NCBI RefSeq assembly: GCF_013376105.1
Contig: NZ_JAAMFM010000016.1
Span: forward strand, 1 to 64,000
Length of the DNA: 64,000 bases
From: Arthrobacter wenxiniae
GTDB taxonomy: Bacteria; Actinomycetota; Actinomycetes; Actinomycetales; Micrococcaceae
Direction: 5' to 3'
In this document: piece by piece, positions 1-7,830 of the stretch
Numbering within the stretch: position 1 is the first letter of the stretch
How the letters are laid out: each line of letters begins with the position of its first letter
Position numbers and translations under genes: made by a program
The notes under the pieces: generated by a model
What the model was told of the DNA's origin: nothing
The model's input: the letters and a program-made list of their open reading frames with translations, nothing else
Databases searched by the model: none

Positions 1-350
1 GGCCACCGGCGGACGCCGTTCCACCGGGCCCTTGACGGACGTGACCCCGGTGCCGGCGCCACGGCGCTTAGTGCGTGAGCGTGCGCCCAATATTGTTGTG
101 TTCATGCCTCCACTCGGGGACGGGGATGACGAAACGGACTTTTGAGGCTGATATCGGTATCCAAAGTCCGTTTCGTCATCCCGCGTGCCATTGGCGGCGG
201 GCGGGCCGCCGTGCACTGTGCCGCAGGTAAAGAATCGACAAGGGAAATTCCGGGTCCGCACCGGCACGAACTAAGCTGTTGGGGACAGCCTTCAGGACGT
301 TCCGGCGGCACCCTTCCCGGCAACGGGAGCGCGGCGGAAATGATGCGTCC
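1..350. other. Intergenic/left edge, no supported gene
   Basis: No coding region is supported here. Short open frames run through it on both strands, but none has recognisable protein content. It may hold the last codons of a gene cut by the left edge: one plus-strand frame stops at 76-78. The visible structure is a 20-bp inverted repeat (123-182). The rest is the leader of etfB, with no clear -35/-10 pair. Confidence 0.6.
123..182. repeat. Perfect 20-bp inverted repeat (hairpin)
   Basis: Left arm 123-142 (GGGATGACGAAACGGACTTT) is the exact reverse complement of right arm 163-182, with a 20-nt loop. The loop itself holds GATA/TATC arms (150-153 and 158-161), so the structure can be longer. 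There is no T tract, so it is not a classic intrinsic terminator. It could end an upstream transcript, be a genome-wide palindromic element, or bind a protein. Confidence 0.85.
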
Positions 351-1175
351 ATGACACAAAGGACAGTAGTGGAAAATTCAGCACTGAACATTGTGGTCCT
401 GGTCAAATACGTGCCAGACACGCAATTTGACCGGCACCTCACAGGTGACAGCCACCGCATGGACCGCAACGAGAGCATCCTGAGCGAACTTGACGAATAC
501 GCACTGGAAGCGGCGCTCGCGCTCACCGATGCCCGCGGCGGGGCCAAGGCCGGCAACAAGGTCACGGCCCTGACGCTGGGTCCGGCCGCCGCCGCGGCAG
601 CCGTGAAGAAGTCGCTGCAGATCGGCGCCACCGACGGCGTCCACGTGAGCGACGAGGCCCTGGCCGGCTCCGACGCCTCGGCCACCTCGCTGGCACTGGC
701 CGCCGCCATCAAGACCCTGGGCCCCGTGGACCTGGTCATCACCGGCATGGCCTCCACCGACGGCGAAACGTCCATCATCCCCGCGCAGCTCTCCGCCCGG
801 CTGGGACTGCCGCAGCTCACCTTCGCCTCGTCGCTGGAGGTCGACGGAAGCACCGTGACCGCCCGCCGGGACGGCGACGACTTCACCGAGGAAATCCAGG
901 CCACCCTGCCCGTGCTGGTTTCCGTCACGGACCAGGCGAACGAACCCCGCTACCCGAACTTCAAGGGCATCATCGCCGCCAAAAAGAAGAAGGTCACCAC
1001 GCTGTCCCTCGCCGAGCTGGGGCTGCCGGCCGACGCCGTCGGGCCGGCGGGTTCCCTGACCCGGGTGGACGCCGCCGCCGAGCGCCCCGCCCGCACGGCC
1101 GGCACCATCATCACCGACTCGGGCGAAGCCGGCGTTGCGCTTGCCGACTTCCTGGCCGCGCAGAAACTGATCTAA
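351..1175 (+). CDS. etfB: Electron transfer flavoprotein beta subunit
   Basis: Small subunit of the ETF heterodimer, a cytoplasmic flavoprotein that takes electrons from acyl-CoA and other dehydrogenases. It shows the family opening (IVVLVKYVPDT), the LDEYALEAAL stretch, the ATDGVHVSDEALAGSD region and the MASTDGETSIIPAQLSARLG segment near the adenosine/AMP site. The product is 274 aa, close to the usual 260. I start it at ATG 351 rather than upstream at 279, because the N-terminal extension looks unlike the family. There is no good Shine-Dalgarno; AATGAT at 339-344, six bases before the ATG, could be a -10 of a leaderless mRNA. etfA follows after 10 bases. The pair corresponds to FixA/FixB of M. 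tuberculosis. Confidence 0.93.
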   Translation: MTQRTVVENSALNIVVLVKYVPDTQFDRHLTGDSHRMDRNESILSELDEYALEAALALTDARGGAKAGNKVTALTLGPAAAAAAVKKSLQIGATDGVHVSDEALAGSDASATSLALAAAIKTLGPVDLVITGMASTDGETSIIPAQLSARLGLPQLTFASSLEVDGSTVTARRDGDDFTEEIQATLPVLVSVTDQANEPRYPNFKGIIAAKKKKVTTLSLAELGLPADAVGPAGSLTRVDAAAERPARTAGTIITDSGEAGVALADFLAAQKLI

Positions 1176-1185
1176 GGATTCGCAC

Positions 1186-2154
1186 ATGAGAGCCATTGTT
1201 GTATTTATTGACCAGATTGACGTGCCAGGCACACTCCACCCCACCGCCCACCAGCTGCTGACCCTGGCCCGCGCCGCGGGCGAGCCCGTCGCCGTGGTGG
1301 CCGGCCCCGTCGATGCCGGGCTGGCCGCGGACCTGGGCGCGTACGGCGTCACCCGGATTCTCCATTCCGAGCAGGCGGACCTTGCCGACTACCTCGTGGC
1401 GCCCAAGGCGGACCTGGTGGCGCAGGCGGCGGCGGCCGTGTCAGCCTCCGCCGTGCTGCTGGACAACGGCCCCCAGGGCCGGGAAATCGCGGCCCGCGCG
1501 GGCGTAGCCCTGAATGCGGGCGTCATCACGGATGCCGTGTCCGTCGAATCCGTCGATGGGGCCCTCGTGGCGCACAAGTCGGTGCTGGCCGGCTCCTACA
1601 CGGTCGCGGCGCGGGCCACTTCCGCCGTCGCCGTCATCAGTGTGAAGTCGCACAGCGTGGAGGCCGCCCCGGCAGCCGAGGCAACCACTCCCGCCGTCGA
1701 AGCCATTTCGGTGAACTTTGCCCCGGCCAGCCTCGGGGCCCGCGTGGTGCAGCGCACCCCCCGTGCCGCGTCCGGGAGGCCCGAGCTTGAGGACGCCCGG
1801 ATCGTGGTGGCCGGCGGCCGCGGCGTGGACGGCGACTTTGGCCCGGTGGAGGAAATGGCGGACGTCCTCGGTGCGGCGGTGGGCGCCTCCCGTGCGGCCA
1901 CGGACGCCGGCTGGATTTCACACTCCGCGCAGGTGGGCCAGACCGGCAAGAAGGTTTCCCCCCAGCTGTACATTTCCGTGGGCATCTCCGGAGCCATCCA
2001 GCAAAAGGCCGGCATGCAGACCTCGAAGGTGATCGTGGCCGTGAACAAGGACCCGGAATCGCCGATCTTTGAGATCGCCGACTTCGGCATTGTGGGCGAC
2101 CTGTTCAAGGTGCTCCCGCAGGCCGTGGAGGAGATCAAGCGCCGCCGCGGCTGA
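1186..2154 (+). CDS. etfA: Electron transfer flavoprotein alpha subunit
   Basis: Large, FAD-carrying subunit of ETF; with EtfB it relays electrons from flavin dehydrogenases toward the quinone pool through an ETF:quinone oxidoreductase not seen here. 322 aa, normal length. The N-terminal half (to about residue 180) is the EtfB-like fold. The C-terminal half has the FAD domain signature: ARIVVAGGRG, VGASRAATDAGW, QVGQTGKKVSPQLYISVGIS, GAIQHxxG-type segment (here GAIQQKAGM) and VNKDPESPIFEIADFGIVGD. Start ATG follows AAGGA in the 10-base gap after etfB, so the two are cotranscribed. A strong hairpin 10 bases past the stop ends the operon. Confidence 0.95.
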   Translation: MRAIVVFIDQIDVPGTLHPTAHQLLTLARAAGEPVAVVAGPVDAGLAADLGAYGVTRILHSEQADLADYLVAPKADLVAQAAAAVSASAVLLDNGPQGREIAARAGVALNAGVITDAVSVESVDGALVAHKSVLAGSYTVAARATSAVAVISVKSHSVEAAPAAEATTPAVEAISVNFAPASLGARVVQRTPRAASGRPELEDARIVVAGGRGVDGDFGPVEEMADVLGAAVGASRAATDAGWISHSAQVGQTGKKVSPQLYISVGISGAIQQKAGMQTSKVIVAVNKDPESPIFEIADFGIVGDLFKVLPQAVEEIKRRRG

Positions 2155-2164
2155 CCGGCGCACC

Positions 2165-2210
2165 GGGCCTGAACAGGCTCGACCGCCGGTGGTCGAGCCT
2201 GTTCAGGCCC
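2165..2210. terminator. 20-bp stem hairpin between convergent genes
   Basis: Perfect inverted repeat: arms 2165-2184 and 2191-2210, loop GCCGGT. It sits between etfA (ends 2154) and the convergent methyltransferase (ends 2217), so it probably terminates both. The right half (GGTGGTCGAGCCTGTTCAGG, 2188-2207) is a variant of the GGTGGTCGAGCCTGTCGA repeat core seen at three other places in this window. Confidence 0.8.
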
Positions 2211-2216
2211 TGACGC

Positions 2217-3020
2217 TTAATCCGGGACTGAGCCGATCCCGATCAGGGCGTCGGAGTTCATTTCCACGTGCGGGCCCACGGACTTGATGAAGTCGCGCCG
2301 GACCCGCGCAATGGCCTCGGGGTCGCGGGGGAGCAGGGTGCGCCAGCCGCTGCCCATGACCAGGTTCCACGCCATGTCGTCGTCCACGGACAGGGTCAGG
2401 GGGTGGGCGGAGACGGAGACGTCTGCCAGCCCCCGGGCGGTCAGCCAGTCCGTCAGCGATTCCACCGAGGCAATCTTCGCCATGTTCTGGTTGGGCAGCG
2501 GCACCACGCCGGCCAGCCGCGGACGCTCCTTGACGGCCGCCTCCAGGATGCGGGCGGCAAACGGCTCCAGCGCGCCTTCCACCCAGGTGCTCGCGACGAA
2601 GCGGCCGCCGGGGCGGAGCATGGAAACCAGGTGTTCCACGCCGGCCTCCATGTCGGCGAAGAAGAACATGCTGTAGGAGCACAGCACGGCGTCAAAGGTG
2701 CGGTGGCCGCGCCACTCGGTGACGTCGGCCTCGGTCAGGGTCGTGTTCAGGATCCCCCGCCCGGCGAGGTTGGCGGCGGCGATGCGCAGGAGCCCGGTGG
2801 AAAGGTCGACGCCGTCGACCGTCCCCTGGGGCCCCACGGCCAGCGCGGCCGGGAGGGTGGCCGCGCCGGTGCCGCAGCAGGCGTCAAGCACCTTTTCGCC
2901 GGGCTGCAGCACGGCCGCCCCGGCCACATCGCGTCCCATGGGATCCCACAGCTTGTCCGCCCACAGTTCAAATTGCAGGGCGCCGTCGGTGAACGCCAGG
3001 CCGGGATCGCGAGCGGACAT
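2217..3020 (-). CDS. Class I SAM-dependent methyltransferase
   Basis: Cytoplasmic methyltransferase of the UbiE/Methyltransf_11 type; substrate unknown. Motif I reads VLDACCGTGAATLPAAL (about residues 44-60), followed by VDGVDLSTGLL (motif post-I) and a DAVLCSYSMFFFADMEAGVEHLVSMLRPGGRFV stretch typical of motifs II/III. I start it at ATG 3020, seven bases after a GGAGG; a longer open frame to 3113 adds 31 unlike-family residues. 267 aa. trmL lies upstream on the same strand, 56 bases away. Confident on the fold, not on the substrate. Confidence 0.85.
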   Translation of the reverse strand: MSARDPGLAFTDGALQFELWADKLWDPMGRDVAGAAVLQPGEKVLDACCGTGAATLPAALAVGPQGTVDGVDLSTGLLRIAAANLAGRGILNTTLTEADVTEWRGHRTFDAVLCSYSMFFFADMEAGVEHLVSMLRPGGRFVASTWVEGALEPFAARILEAAVKERPRLAGVVPLPNQNMAKIASVESLTDWLTARGLADVSVSAHPLTLSVDDDMAWNLVMGSGWRTLLPRDPEAIARVRRDFIKSVGPHVEMNSDALIGIGSVPD

Positions 3021-3076
3021 GAATGCCTCCAGAGGGTGGACCAGTTGGTTGTGTGAAGTGGACGGGCGCGCAGGGG

Positions 3077-3544
3077 CTACGTTTGCGCGCCGGAGAAGCC
3101 GTTTTGGCGCCAAGCCTCATAGACGGCGATGGACGCCGAGTTGGCCAGGTTCAGGGACCTCAGGGTCGGGAGCATTGGGAGCCGCACGCGGCTGGTCACG
3201 TGGGGGTCGTGCTTGACCTCTTCCGGCAGTCCCACGGATTCGCGGCCGAACATGAGGACGTCGCCGGGGCGGTAGGCGATGTCCGTGTAGCTGGCTTCCC
3301 CGTCCGAGGTGAAGGCAAAGACGCGTTGCGGCGCCAGGGCCTCCCATGCCGCCTCCAGGGTCTTGTGCACGGTGACCACGGCGAGGTCGTGGTAGTCCAG
3401 GCCGGCGCGGCGCAGCTTGGCGTCCCCAAAGTCAAAGCCCAGCGGCTCCACCAGGTGCAGCTCGGCGCCGGTGATGGCGGCCAGGCGGATGGCGTTTCCG
3501 GTATTGCCGGGGATCTCGGGGGTGACGAAGAGGATGCGAAACAC
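3077..3544 (-). CDS. trmL: tRNA (cytidine(34)-2'-O)-methyltransferase TrmL
   Basis: SPOUT-class methyltransferase, 155 aa, the usual size for TrmL/YibK, which 2'-O-methylates the wobble base of some leucine tRNAs using SAM. Diagnostic motifs: PEIPGNTGNAIRLAA at the N terminus, LMFGRESVGLPEE in the middle and LPMLPTLRSLNLANSASIAV near the C terminus, forming the trefoil-knot SAM site. It lies 17 bases downstream of the J-domain gene on the same strand, so the two may share a transcript. Confidence 0.93.
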   Translation of the reverse strand: MFRILFVTPEIPGNTGNAIRLAAITGAELHLVEPLGFDFGDAKLRRAGLDYHDLAVVTVHKTLEAAWEALAPQRVFAFTSDGEASYTDIAYRPGDVLMFGRESVGLPEEVKHDPHVTSRVRLPMLPTLRSLNLANSASIAVYEAWRQNGFSGAQT

Positions 3545-3561
3545 CGCTTCAGCTTACCGCG

Positions 3562-4587
3562 TCAGTACATGCCGCCGAGCAGGCGGCCCAGCACCTGCAG
3601 GTCCACCACATTGGGCCTGGGGCCGGCAGCCAGGAAGTGCTTGGCCTCGCGGACAAACCGGGCCGCGTTGGCCACGTTCAGCACATTCGAGCCATCAGGT
3701 TCGGTCCCCCGGGCGTAGTCGATGACCGGCTCAAAGAGATTGCCGGTGCCGCTGTGAACGCAGACCCACGCCGTCACGTTGCATTCGGGGAACAGTTCCT
3801 GCAGGCGGCGGGCGGCCGGAACAAGCTGCGGAGGGGCGGCCACCTTGCTGCCATGGACCAGCATGCTGCCGTCCCAGCGGAAGGCGCCGCCGGGCACCAG
3901 CATGGAACCGATGACGGCGATCCGGTAGCCGGCTACCAGGACGTGGTCCAGGTAGCCGCTTCCGCCCGGGGCCGTCAGCCCGTTGATCAGCCGGGCCGCG
4001 GGAATGCCGGGCAGCACCTGCTGCATGACCAGCTGGGCCGTGCGGGCCTCGCGTGCCAACCTGGACGAGGCGCCAAAGACGCCGCGCTTCCGCGGCGCCC
4101 CGTGCACGGGCAGGGCGGCCGTGCTCCGTGGCAGGATGGGCACGGCGCCCTCGGGCAGCGACTCGTAGGCGGGCACGTAGACGGCCGGTTCGCCGGCGGT
4201 GTTGCGGGCCCGTGGCGGCCGGCGGGTTGAAAAAGTGCCGTTGAACCCGCCGCCCGCCGCGGACCCGCCGCCAAAGGAGCCGTCCGTGAATCCGGTGCCG
4301 CCCTGGCCAGGACCTGCGGGCCCTGCGGGGGAACGCCCCGGCGTGCCATGCCCCCGGCTGCTGCCGCGCCCGGCCGGGGCCGCGTACGACCTGTCGTAGC
4401 GAAGCCGCTGCTCCGGGTTGCCGAGCACCTCGTAGGCTTCGGTGACCTTGCGGAACAACGCCGGATCGCCGCCGTGGTCCGGGTGTGAAATGCGGGCGGC
4501 CTTGCGGTAGGCAATCTTTATTTCGCGTTCCGTCGCGGTACTGGGGATGCCCAGGACTTGGTAGTGCGTGAGGAACTTCTCGCTCAC
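3562..4587 (-). CDS. J-domain protein with uncharacterised C-terminal domain
   Basis: 341 aa. Residues 1-65 are a clear J domain: HYQVLGI, the HPDHGG loop with the HPD triad that stimulates DnaK ATPase, and NPEQRLRYDRSY. A Gly/Pro/Ser-rich linker (about 70-150) follows. The C-terminal part (about 175-341; TAQLVMQQVLPGIPAARLIN, YLDHVLVAGYRIAVIGSMLV, CNVTAWVCVHSG) resembles the NERD-like nuclease-related fold in pattern only, and I do not name it. There is no Gly-rich/Cys-rich DnaJ client domain, so it is not DnaJ itself. It probably brings DnaK to a special client or nucleic acid. Confidence 0.8.
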   Translation of the reverse strand: MSEKFLTHYQVLGIPSTATEREIKIAYRKAARISHPDHGGDPALFRKVTEAYEVLGNPEQRLRYDRSYAAPAGRGSSRGHGTPGRSPAGPAGPGQGGTGFTDGSFGGGSAAGGGFNGTFSTRRPPRARNTAGEPAVYVPAYESLPEGAVPILPRSTAALPVHGAPRKRGVFGASSRLAREARTAQLVMQQVLPGIPAARLINGLTAPGGSGYLDHVLVAGYRIAVIGSMLVPGGAFRWDGSMLVHGSKVAAPPQLVPAARRLQELFPECNVTAWVCVHSGTGNLFEPVIDYARGTEPDGSNVLNVANAARFVREAKHFLAAGPRPNVVDLQVLGRLLGGMY

Positions 4588-4758
4588 CGGTGGCCTTTCG
4601 CCTGGTTGGTCGAATCAGGCCAGTCTACTGGCGAACCCTGAACGCCGGCACAATTCGGCCGTGTCGCCAGGCAGGCCCGACGTGCAGCCGGCGGCCCGGC
4701 CGCGACCACCGCGCGCGTCATGGCCAGGCGCTCCGTGTCCCCACCCGCCAACTGACGC

Positions 4759-5523
4759 TCAGTTGCCGGGGCGCAGGTAGCGCAGGAACAGCATGGAGCC
4801 GGACTTGAGGATGTGCGCCAGTTCCAGGGCCTGCGGCCCGGCGGACGCGGTGCCCGGCAGCACGTCCGCGATGCGCTTGGCCGTGCCGCCCACCAGCAGG
4901 GGCGACACCGTCACCGACAGCTCGTCGACCCGCCCGGCCGCTTGGAAGGTGCCCAGCAGGGTGGGCCCGCCCTCCGAGTGGATGCGGTGCATCCCCCGCG
5001 TCCCCAGTTCCGCCACCAGGGCGCCCACATCCAGGGCATCCTCCCCGGCCAGGACGACGTCGGCCACCCCGCCGAGCGCCTCCCTGCGGTCCGCGGGGGC
5101 GGACGCCGTGGTGATGACCAGCGGCCGGACGGGGGCGTCCGTGAATACCTCCAGGGCCGGGTCCAGGTTCAGGGTGCCCGAGACAACGGCCAGCGGCGGG
5201 CGTTCGGGCAGCCCGTGCTCCATGCGCCACCGGCGGGCGTCCGGGCTGAGCAGCTCGCCGCCGTAGCCTTCGGCCCGGACGGTCTGGGCGCCCACCAGGA
5301 TGACGTCCGCCGTGCGGCGCATCAGCTGGAACAGGTGCTGGTCGTCCGCACTGCCCAGCTTGCCGGAACGGCCCTCCACCGTGGCCGCACCGTCAACGCT
5401 GGAAACAAAATTAAAGCTGACCCAGCCGCGCCCGGGCGGGACGGCGGCGTTTTCGCGCAACAGCTCCTCGTCCAGGGCCGGCCCGGACAGCGCCGGCGCC
5501 GCCGGGAAGATCCGCTCAATCAT
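4759..5523 (-). CDS. RibD C-terminal-type reductase (Rv2671-like)
   Basis: 254 aa, NADPH-dependent reductase of the RibD C-terminal/DHFR-like fold. Key segments: WVSFNFVSSVDGAATV, ADVILVGAQTVRAEGYGG, PLAVVSG and HSEGGPTLLGTF near the C terminus (the nucleotide loop). The length and these motifs match M. tuberculosis Rv2671, which has been reported to work as an alternative dihydrofolate reductase. No deaminase domain is present, so it is not a full RibD. Its ATG overlaps the stop of the folP2-type gene (ATGA), and it is the last gene of the folE operon. Its role in riboflavin or folate is inference. Confidence 0.85.
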   Translation of the reverse strand: MIERIFPAAPALSGPALDEELLRENAAVPPGRGWVSFNFVSSVDGAATVEGRSGKLGSADDQHLFQLMRRTADVILVGAQTVRAEGYGGELLSPDARRWRMEHGLPERPPLAVVSGTLNLDPALEVFTDAPVRPLVITTASAPADRREALGGVADVVLAGEDALDVGALVAELGTRGMHRIHSEGGPTLLGTFQAAGRVDELSVTVSPLLVGGTAKRIADVLPGTASAGPQALELAHILKSGSMLFLRYLRPGN

Positions 5524-6521
5524 GGGGCGTCCTCGGGCGGGCGGCCCGGCTGGTTGGCGTCCCCCGTGTTGTGCAGGAGGTACGCGGGCTGGCGCCAGCC
5601 CAGCACGGCCTCGGTCATGCGGATGGCTGAGGCCGCCGACGCCACGTTGTGCATCCGCAGGATGCGGGCGCCGCCCAGAATGGAGATGACGGCCGCGGCC
5701 AGCGAGCCTTCCAGGCGGTCCGACTTGTCCTGGTTGAGCGTCTCTCCGATGAAGTCCTTGTTGGACACGGCCGCGAGCGCCGGGAAGCCCAGTGCCGCGA
5801 TCTCGTTGAAGCGGCGCGTCAGCTCCAGGGTGTGCAGCGTGTTCTTGTTGAGGTCGTGCCCCGGGTCGATGATGATGTTTTCCGGCGGGACGCCCAGCGA
5901 AAGGGCCAGCTCCACCTTCTCGCGCAGGAAGGCGGCCACCTCGGCCACCACGTCCGTGTAGACCGGGCGCGGGTGGACGGTGCGCGGCTTGGCCAGCGAA
6001 TGCGTGATGATCAGGTGGGCGCCGGTCTCCGCGACCACGGACGCCAGCTCCGGGTGGGACAGCCCAGTGGTGTCGTTGACCACGTGGGCCCCCGCCGCGA
6101 TGCTGCGGGCGGCCACCTCCGGCAGGAAGGTGTCCACGGAGATGATGACGTTGCTGGCCGCGGACACGGCCTCCACCACCGGGACCACCCGGTCGCCCTC
6201 TTCCCGGGCGCCCAGCGCCGGCCCCGGCGCAAAGGGGACACCGCCAATGTCAACCCAGTCGGCGCCGTCGTCCACGGCCGCCAGCGACGCCGCCACGGCC
6301 GCGTCCAGCGCGAAGGTGGCGCCGCCGTCGTAAAACGAATCCGGGGTCCGGTTCACAATGGCCATGAGGGCCACCTGGCGGCTGAAGTCCAGGGTCCGGG
6401 CGCCAATGCGGTGCACCGGGTGCAGCAGCGGCGGCGTGTAAAACGGCGCCGCGGTCCCCGAACCGGGGGCGGTGGCGTCGAAGGAAGGGGGCTGCCGCAG
6501 AGTTGTCATCCCCTCCATCAA
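5520..6521 (-). CDS. folP2: FolP2-type dihydropteroate synthase paralogue
   Basis: TIM-barrel protein of the dihydropteroate synthase family. MAIVNRTPDSFYDGGATF replaces the usual NVTPDSFSDGG opening. The pterin/sulfonamide loop STRPG is replaced by GGVPFAPGPALGA. DPGHDLNKNTLHTLEL and VSNKDFIGETL are FolP2 hallmarks. ISVDT and VVNDTTGL are kept. Mycobacterial FolP2 proteins of this kind have been reported to lack DHPS activity, so making dihydropteroate is doubtful. 333 aa from ATG 6521; ATG 6509 is an equally good start. ATGA overlaps join it to the flavoprotein upstream and the RibD-type gene downstream. Confidence 0.87.
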   Translation of the reverse strand: MMEGMTTLRQPPSFDATAPGSGTAAPFYTPPLLHPVHRIGARTLDFSRQVALMAIVNRTPDSFYDGGATFALDAAVAASLAAVDDGADWVDIGGVPFAPGPALGAREEGDRVVPVVEAVSAASNVIISVDTFLPEVAARSIAAGAHVVNDTTGLSHPELASVVAETGAHLIITHSLAKPRTVHPRPVYTDVVAEVAAFLREKVELALSLGVPPENIIIDPGHDLNKNTLHTLELTRRFNEIAALGFPALAAVSNKDFIGETLNQDKSDRLEGSLAAAVISILGGARILRMHNVASAASAIRMTEAVLGWRQPAYLLHNTGDANQPGRPPEDAP

Positions 6522-7771
6522 ATATCCCCGAGCGGCGTTTGTGGGTCAGCCAGCTTTGCCGTGTCGACGGTGCGCGCGGAGCTGATGAGGTCCTTGATGG
6601 CGTCCTGCACGTCCCAGATGTTGACGTTCATGCCTGCCACGACGCGGCCGTCGAGCACCCAGAAGGCGATGAATTCGCGCCTTTCCAGGCTGCCCCGGAC
6701 CACAAGTTCGGCCTCCTTGGTGAGCGCGCCGAAGCCGGAGTACTCCATGCCAAGATCGAACTGGTCGGTGTAGAAGTAGGGAATGTCGTCAAGCGCGGCG
6801 TCCCGGCCCAGCATTGACTTGGCGGCCACCTTGCCGCTGGCAATGGCGTTGGCCCAGTGCTCGGAGCGGGCGTAGGCGTTGGTCACGGGGTGCAGGGAGT
6901 TGGCGACGTCGCCGGCGGCAAAGATGTCCGGGTCGGAGGTCGCCAGGCTGCCCGAGACCTGGATGCCGTTGTTGATGGTGAGCCCGGCGTCCTGGGCCAG
7001 GGCGGTGTTGGGGACGACGCCGACGGCGACAATCACCAGATCCGCGGGCAGCACCTCCCCGGTGGTGGTCAGGACTGCGGTGACGTGGCCGCCGTCGCCC
7101 CTGATTTCCTTGGCGCTGGAGGGCAGCACGAACTTCACGCCGGCCTCCTCGTGGCGCGAGGCGAACACGCGGCCCAGCTCGCTGCCGATCGCCACGGACA
7201 GGGGCACGTCCTCCAGGCCCAGCAGGGTCACGTTGTTGCCAAGTTCGGTGGCGGTGGCGGCGATTTCCATGCCGATCCACCCGGAGCCGATCATGACCAG
7301 GTTGTGCCCGCCGGCGGAAAGGAGCTCCTTCATTGCCACGCTGTCCGCCTTGGTGCGGAAGTAGTGCACGCCGTCAAGGTCAACGCCGGGGAACGGGATG
7401 ACGCGCGGCGAGGCGCCGGTGGCGAGGAGCAGCTTGGCATAGGGCAGCACGGTTCCGTCGGAGAGTGTGGCGGTGTGCGCGGCGGGATCGATTGCCGTGG
7501 CTGCGGTGCCGCTCAGGACGGCCACGTTGTTCTCGGGGTACCAGGTGGCAGGGTAGGGCAGGAGGGCATCGTCGCCTTCCTTGCCGGCCAGGAATCCCTT
7601 CGACAGCGGCGGGCGCTGGTACGGCGTTTCCGGCTCGTCGGCGACAATGGTCACCGGACCCTCCCAGCCTTCCTTGCGCAGCGTCTCCGCGGCCGTGGCG
7701 CCGGCGAGGCCGCCGCCAATGATGACCATCCCGGCTGCTTGGGCCGCCGGCGTGCTGTTTGATTCACTCAT
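6518..7771 (-). CDS. FAD-dependent NAD(P)H reductase (ferredoxin reductase-like)
   Basis: 417 aa flavoprotein of the pyridine nucleotide-disulfide oxidoreductase class, closest in layout to rubredoxin/ferredoxin reductases. FAD-binding GGGLAGATAAETLR is near residue 18, then TPYQRPPLSKGFLAG, the second Rossmann motif GSGWIGMEIA for NAD(P)H, and the second FAD motif ending in DIFAAGDVAN. The C-terminal reductase domain contains YFYTDQFDLGMEYSGFG. There is no CxxC redox pair, so it passes electrons to a protein partner. It sits between folE (59-base gap) and folP2 (ATGA overlap). Its partner in this pterin-type operon is unknown; it may be a reductase step or a cofactor recycler. Confidence 0.88.
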   Translation of the reverse strand: MSESNSTPAAQAAGMVIIGGGLAGATAAETLRKEGWEGPVTIVADEPETPYQRPPLSKGFLAGKEGDDALLPYPATWYPENNVAVLSGTAATAIDPAAHTATLSDGTVLPYAKLLLATGASPRVIPFPGVDLDGVHYFRTKADSVAMKELLSAGGHNLVMIGSGWIGMEIAATATELGNNVTLLGLEDVPLSVAIGSELGRVFASRHEEAGVKFVLPSSAKEIRGDGGHVTAVLTTTGEVLPADLVIVAVGVVPNTALAQDAGLTINNGIQVSGSLATSDPDIFAAGDVANSLHPVTNAYARSEHWANAIASGKVAAKSMLGRDAALDDIPYFYTDQFDLGMEYSGFGALTKEAELVVRGSLERREFIAFWVLDGRVVAGMNVNIWDVQDAIKDLISSARTVDTAKLADPQTPLGDI

Positions 7772-7830
7772 GACAAGAAACTCTTTTCCGTGGACGTGGA
7801 TGCCTGGTGCGTAAAAGGTGGGGGACCGCC

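Noticed and set aside
279-350. Upstream start for etfB
   Set aside because: The extra 24 residues are basic and unlike EtfB N termini; ATG 351 leads directly into the family opening.
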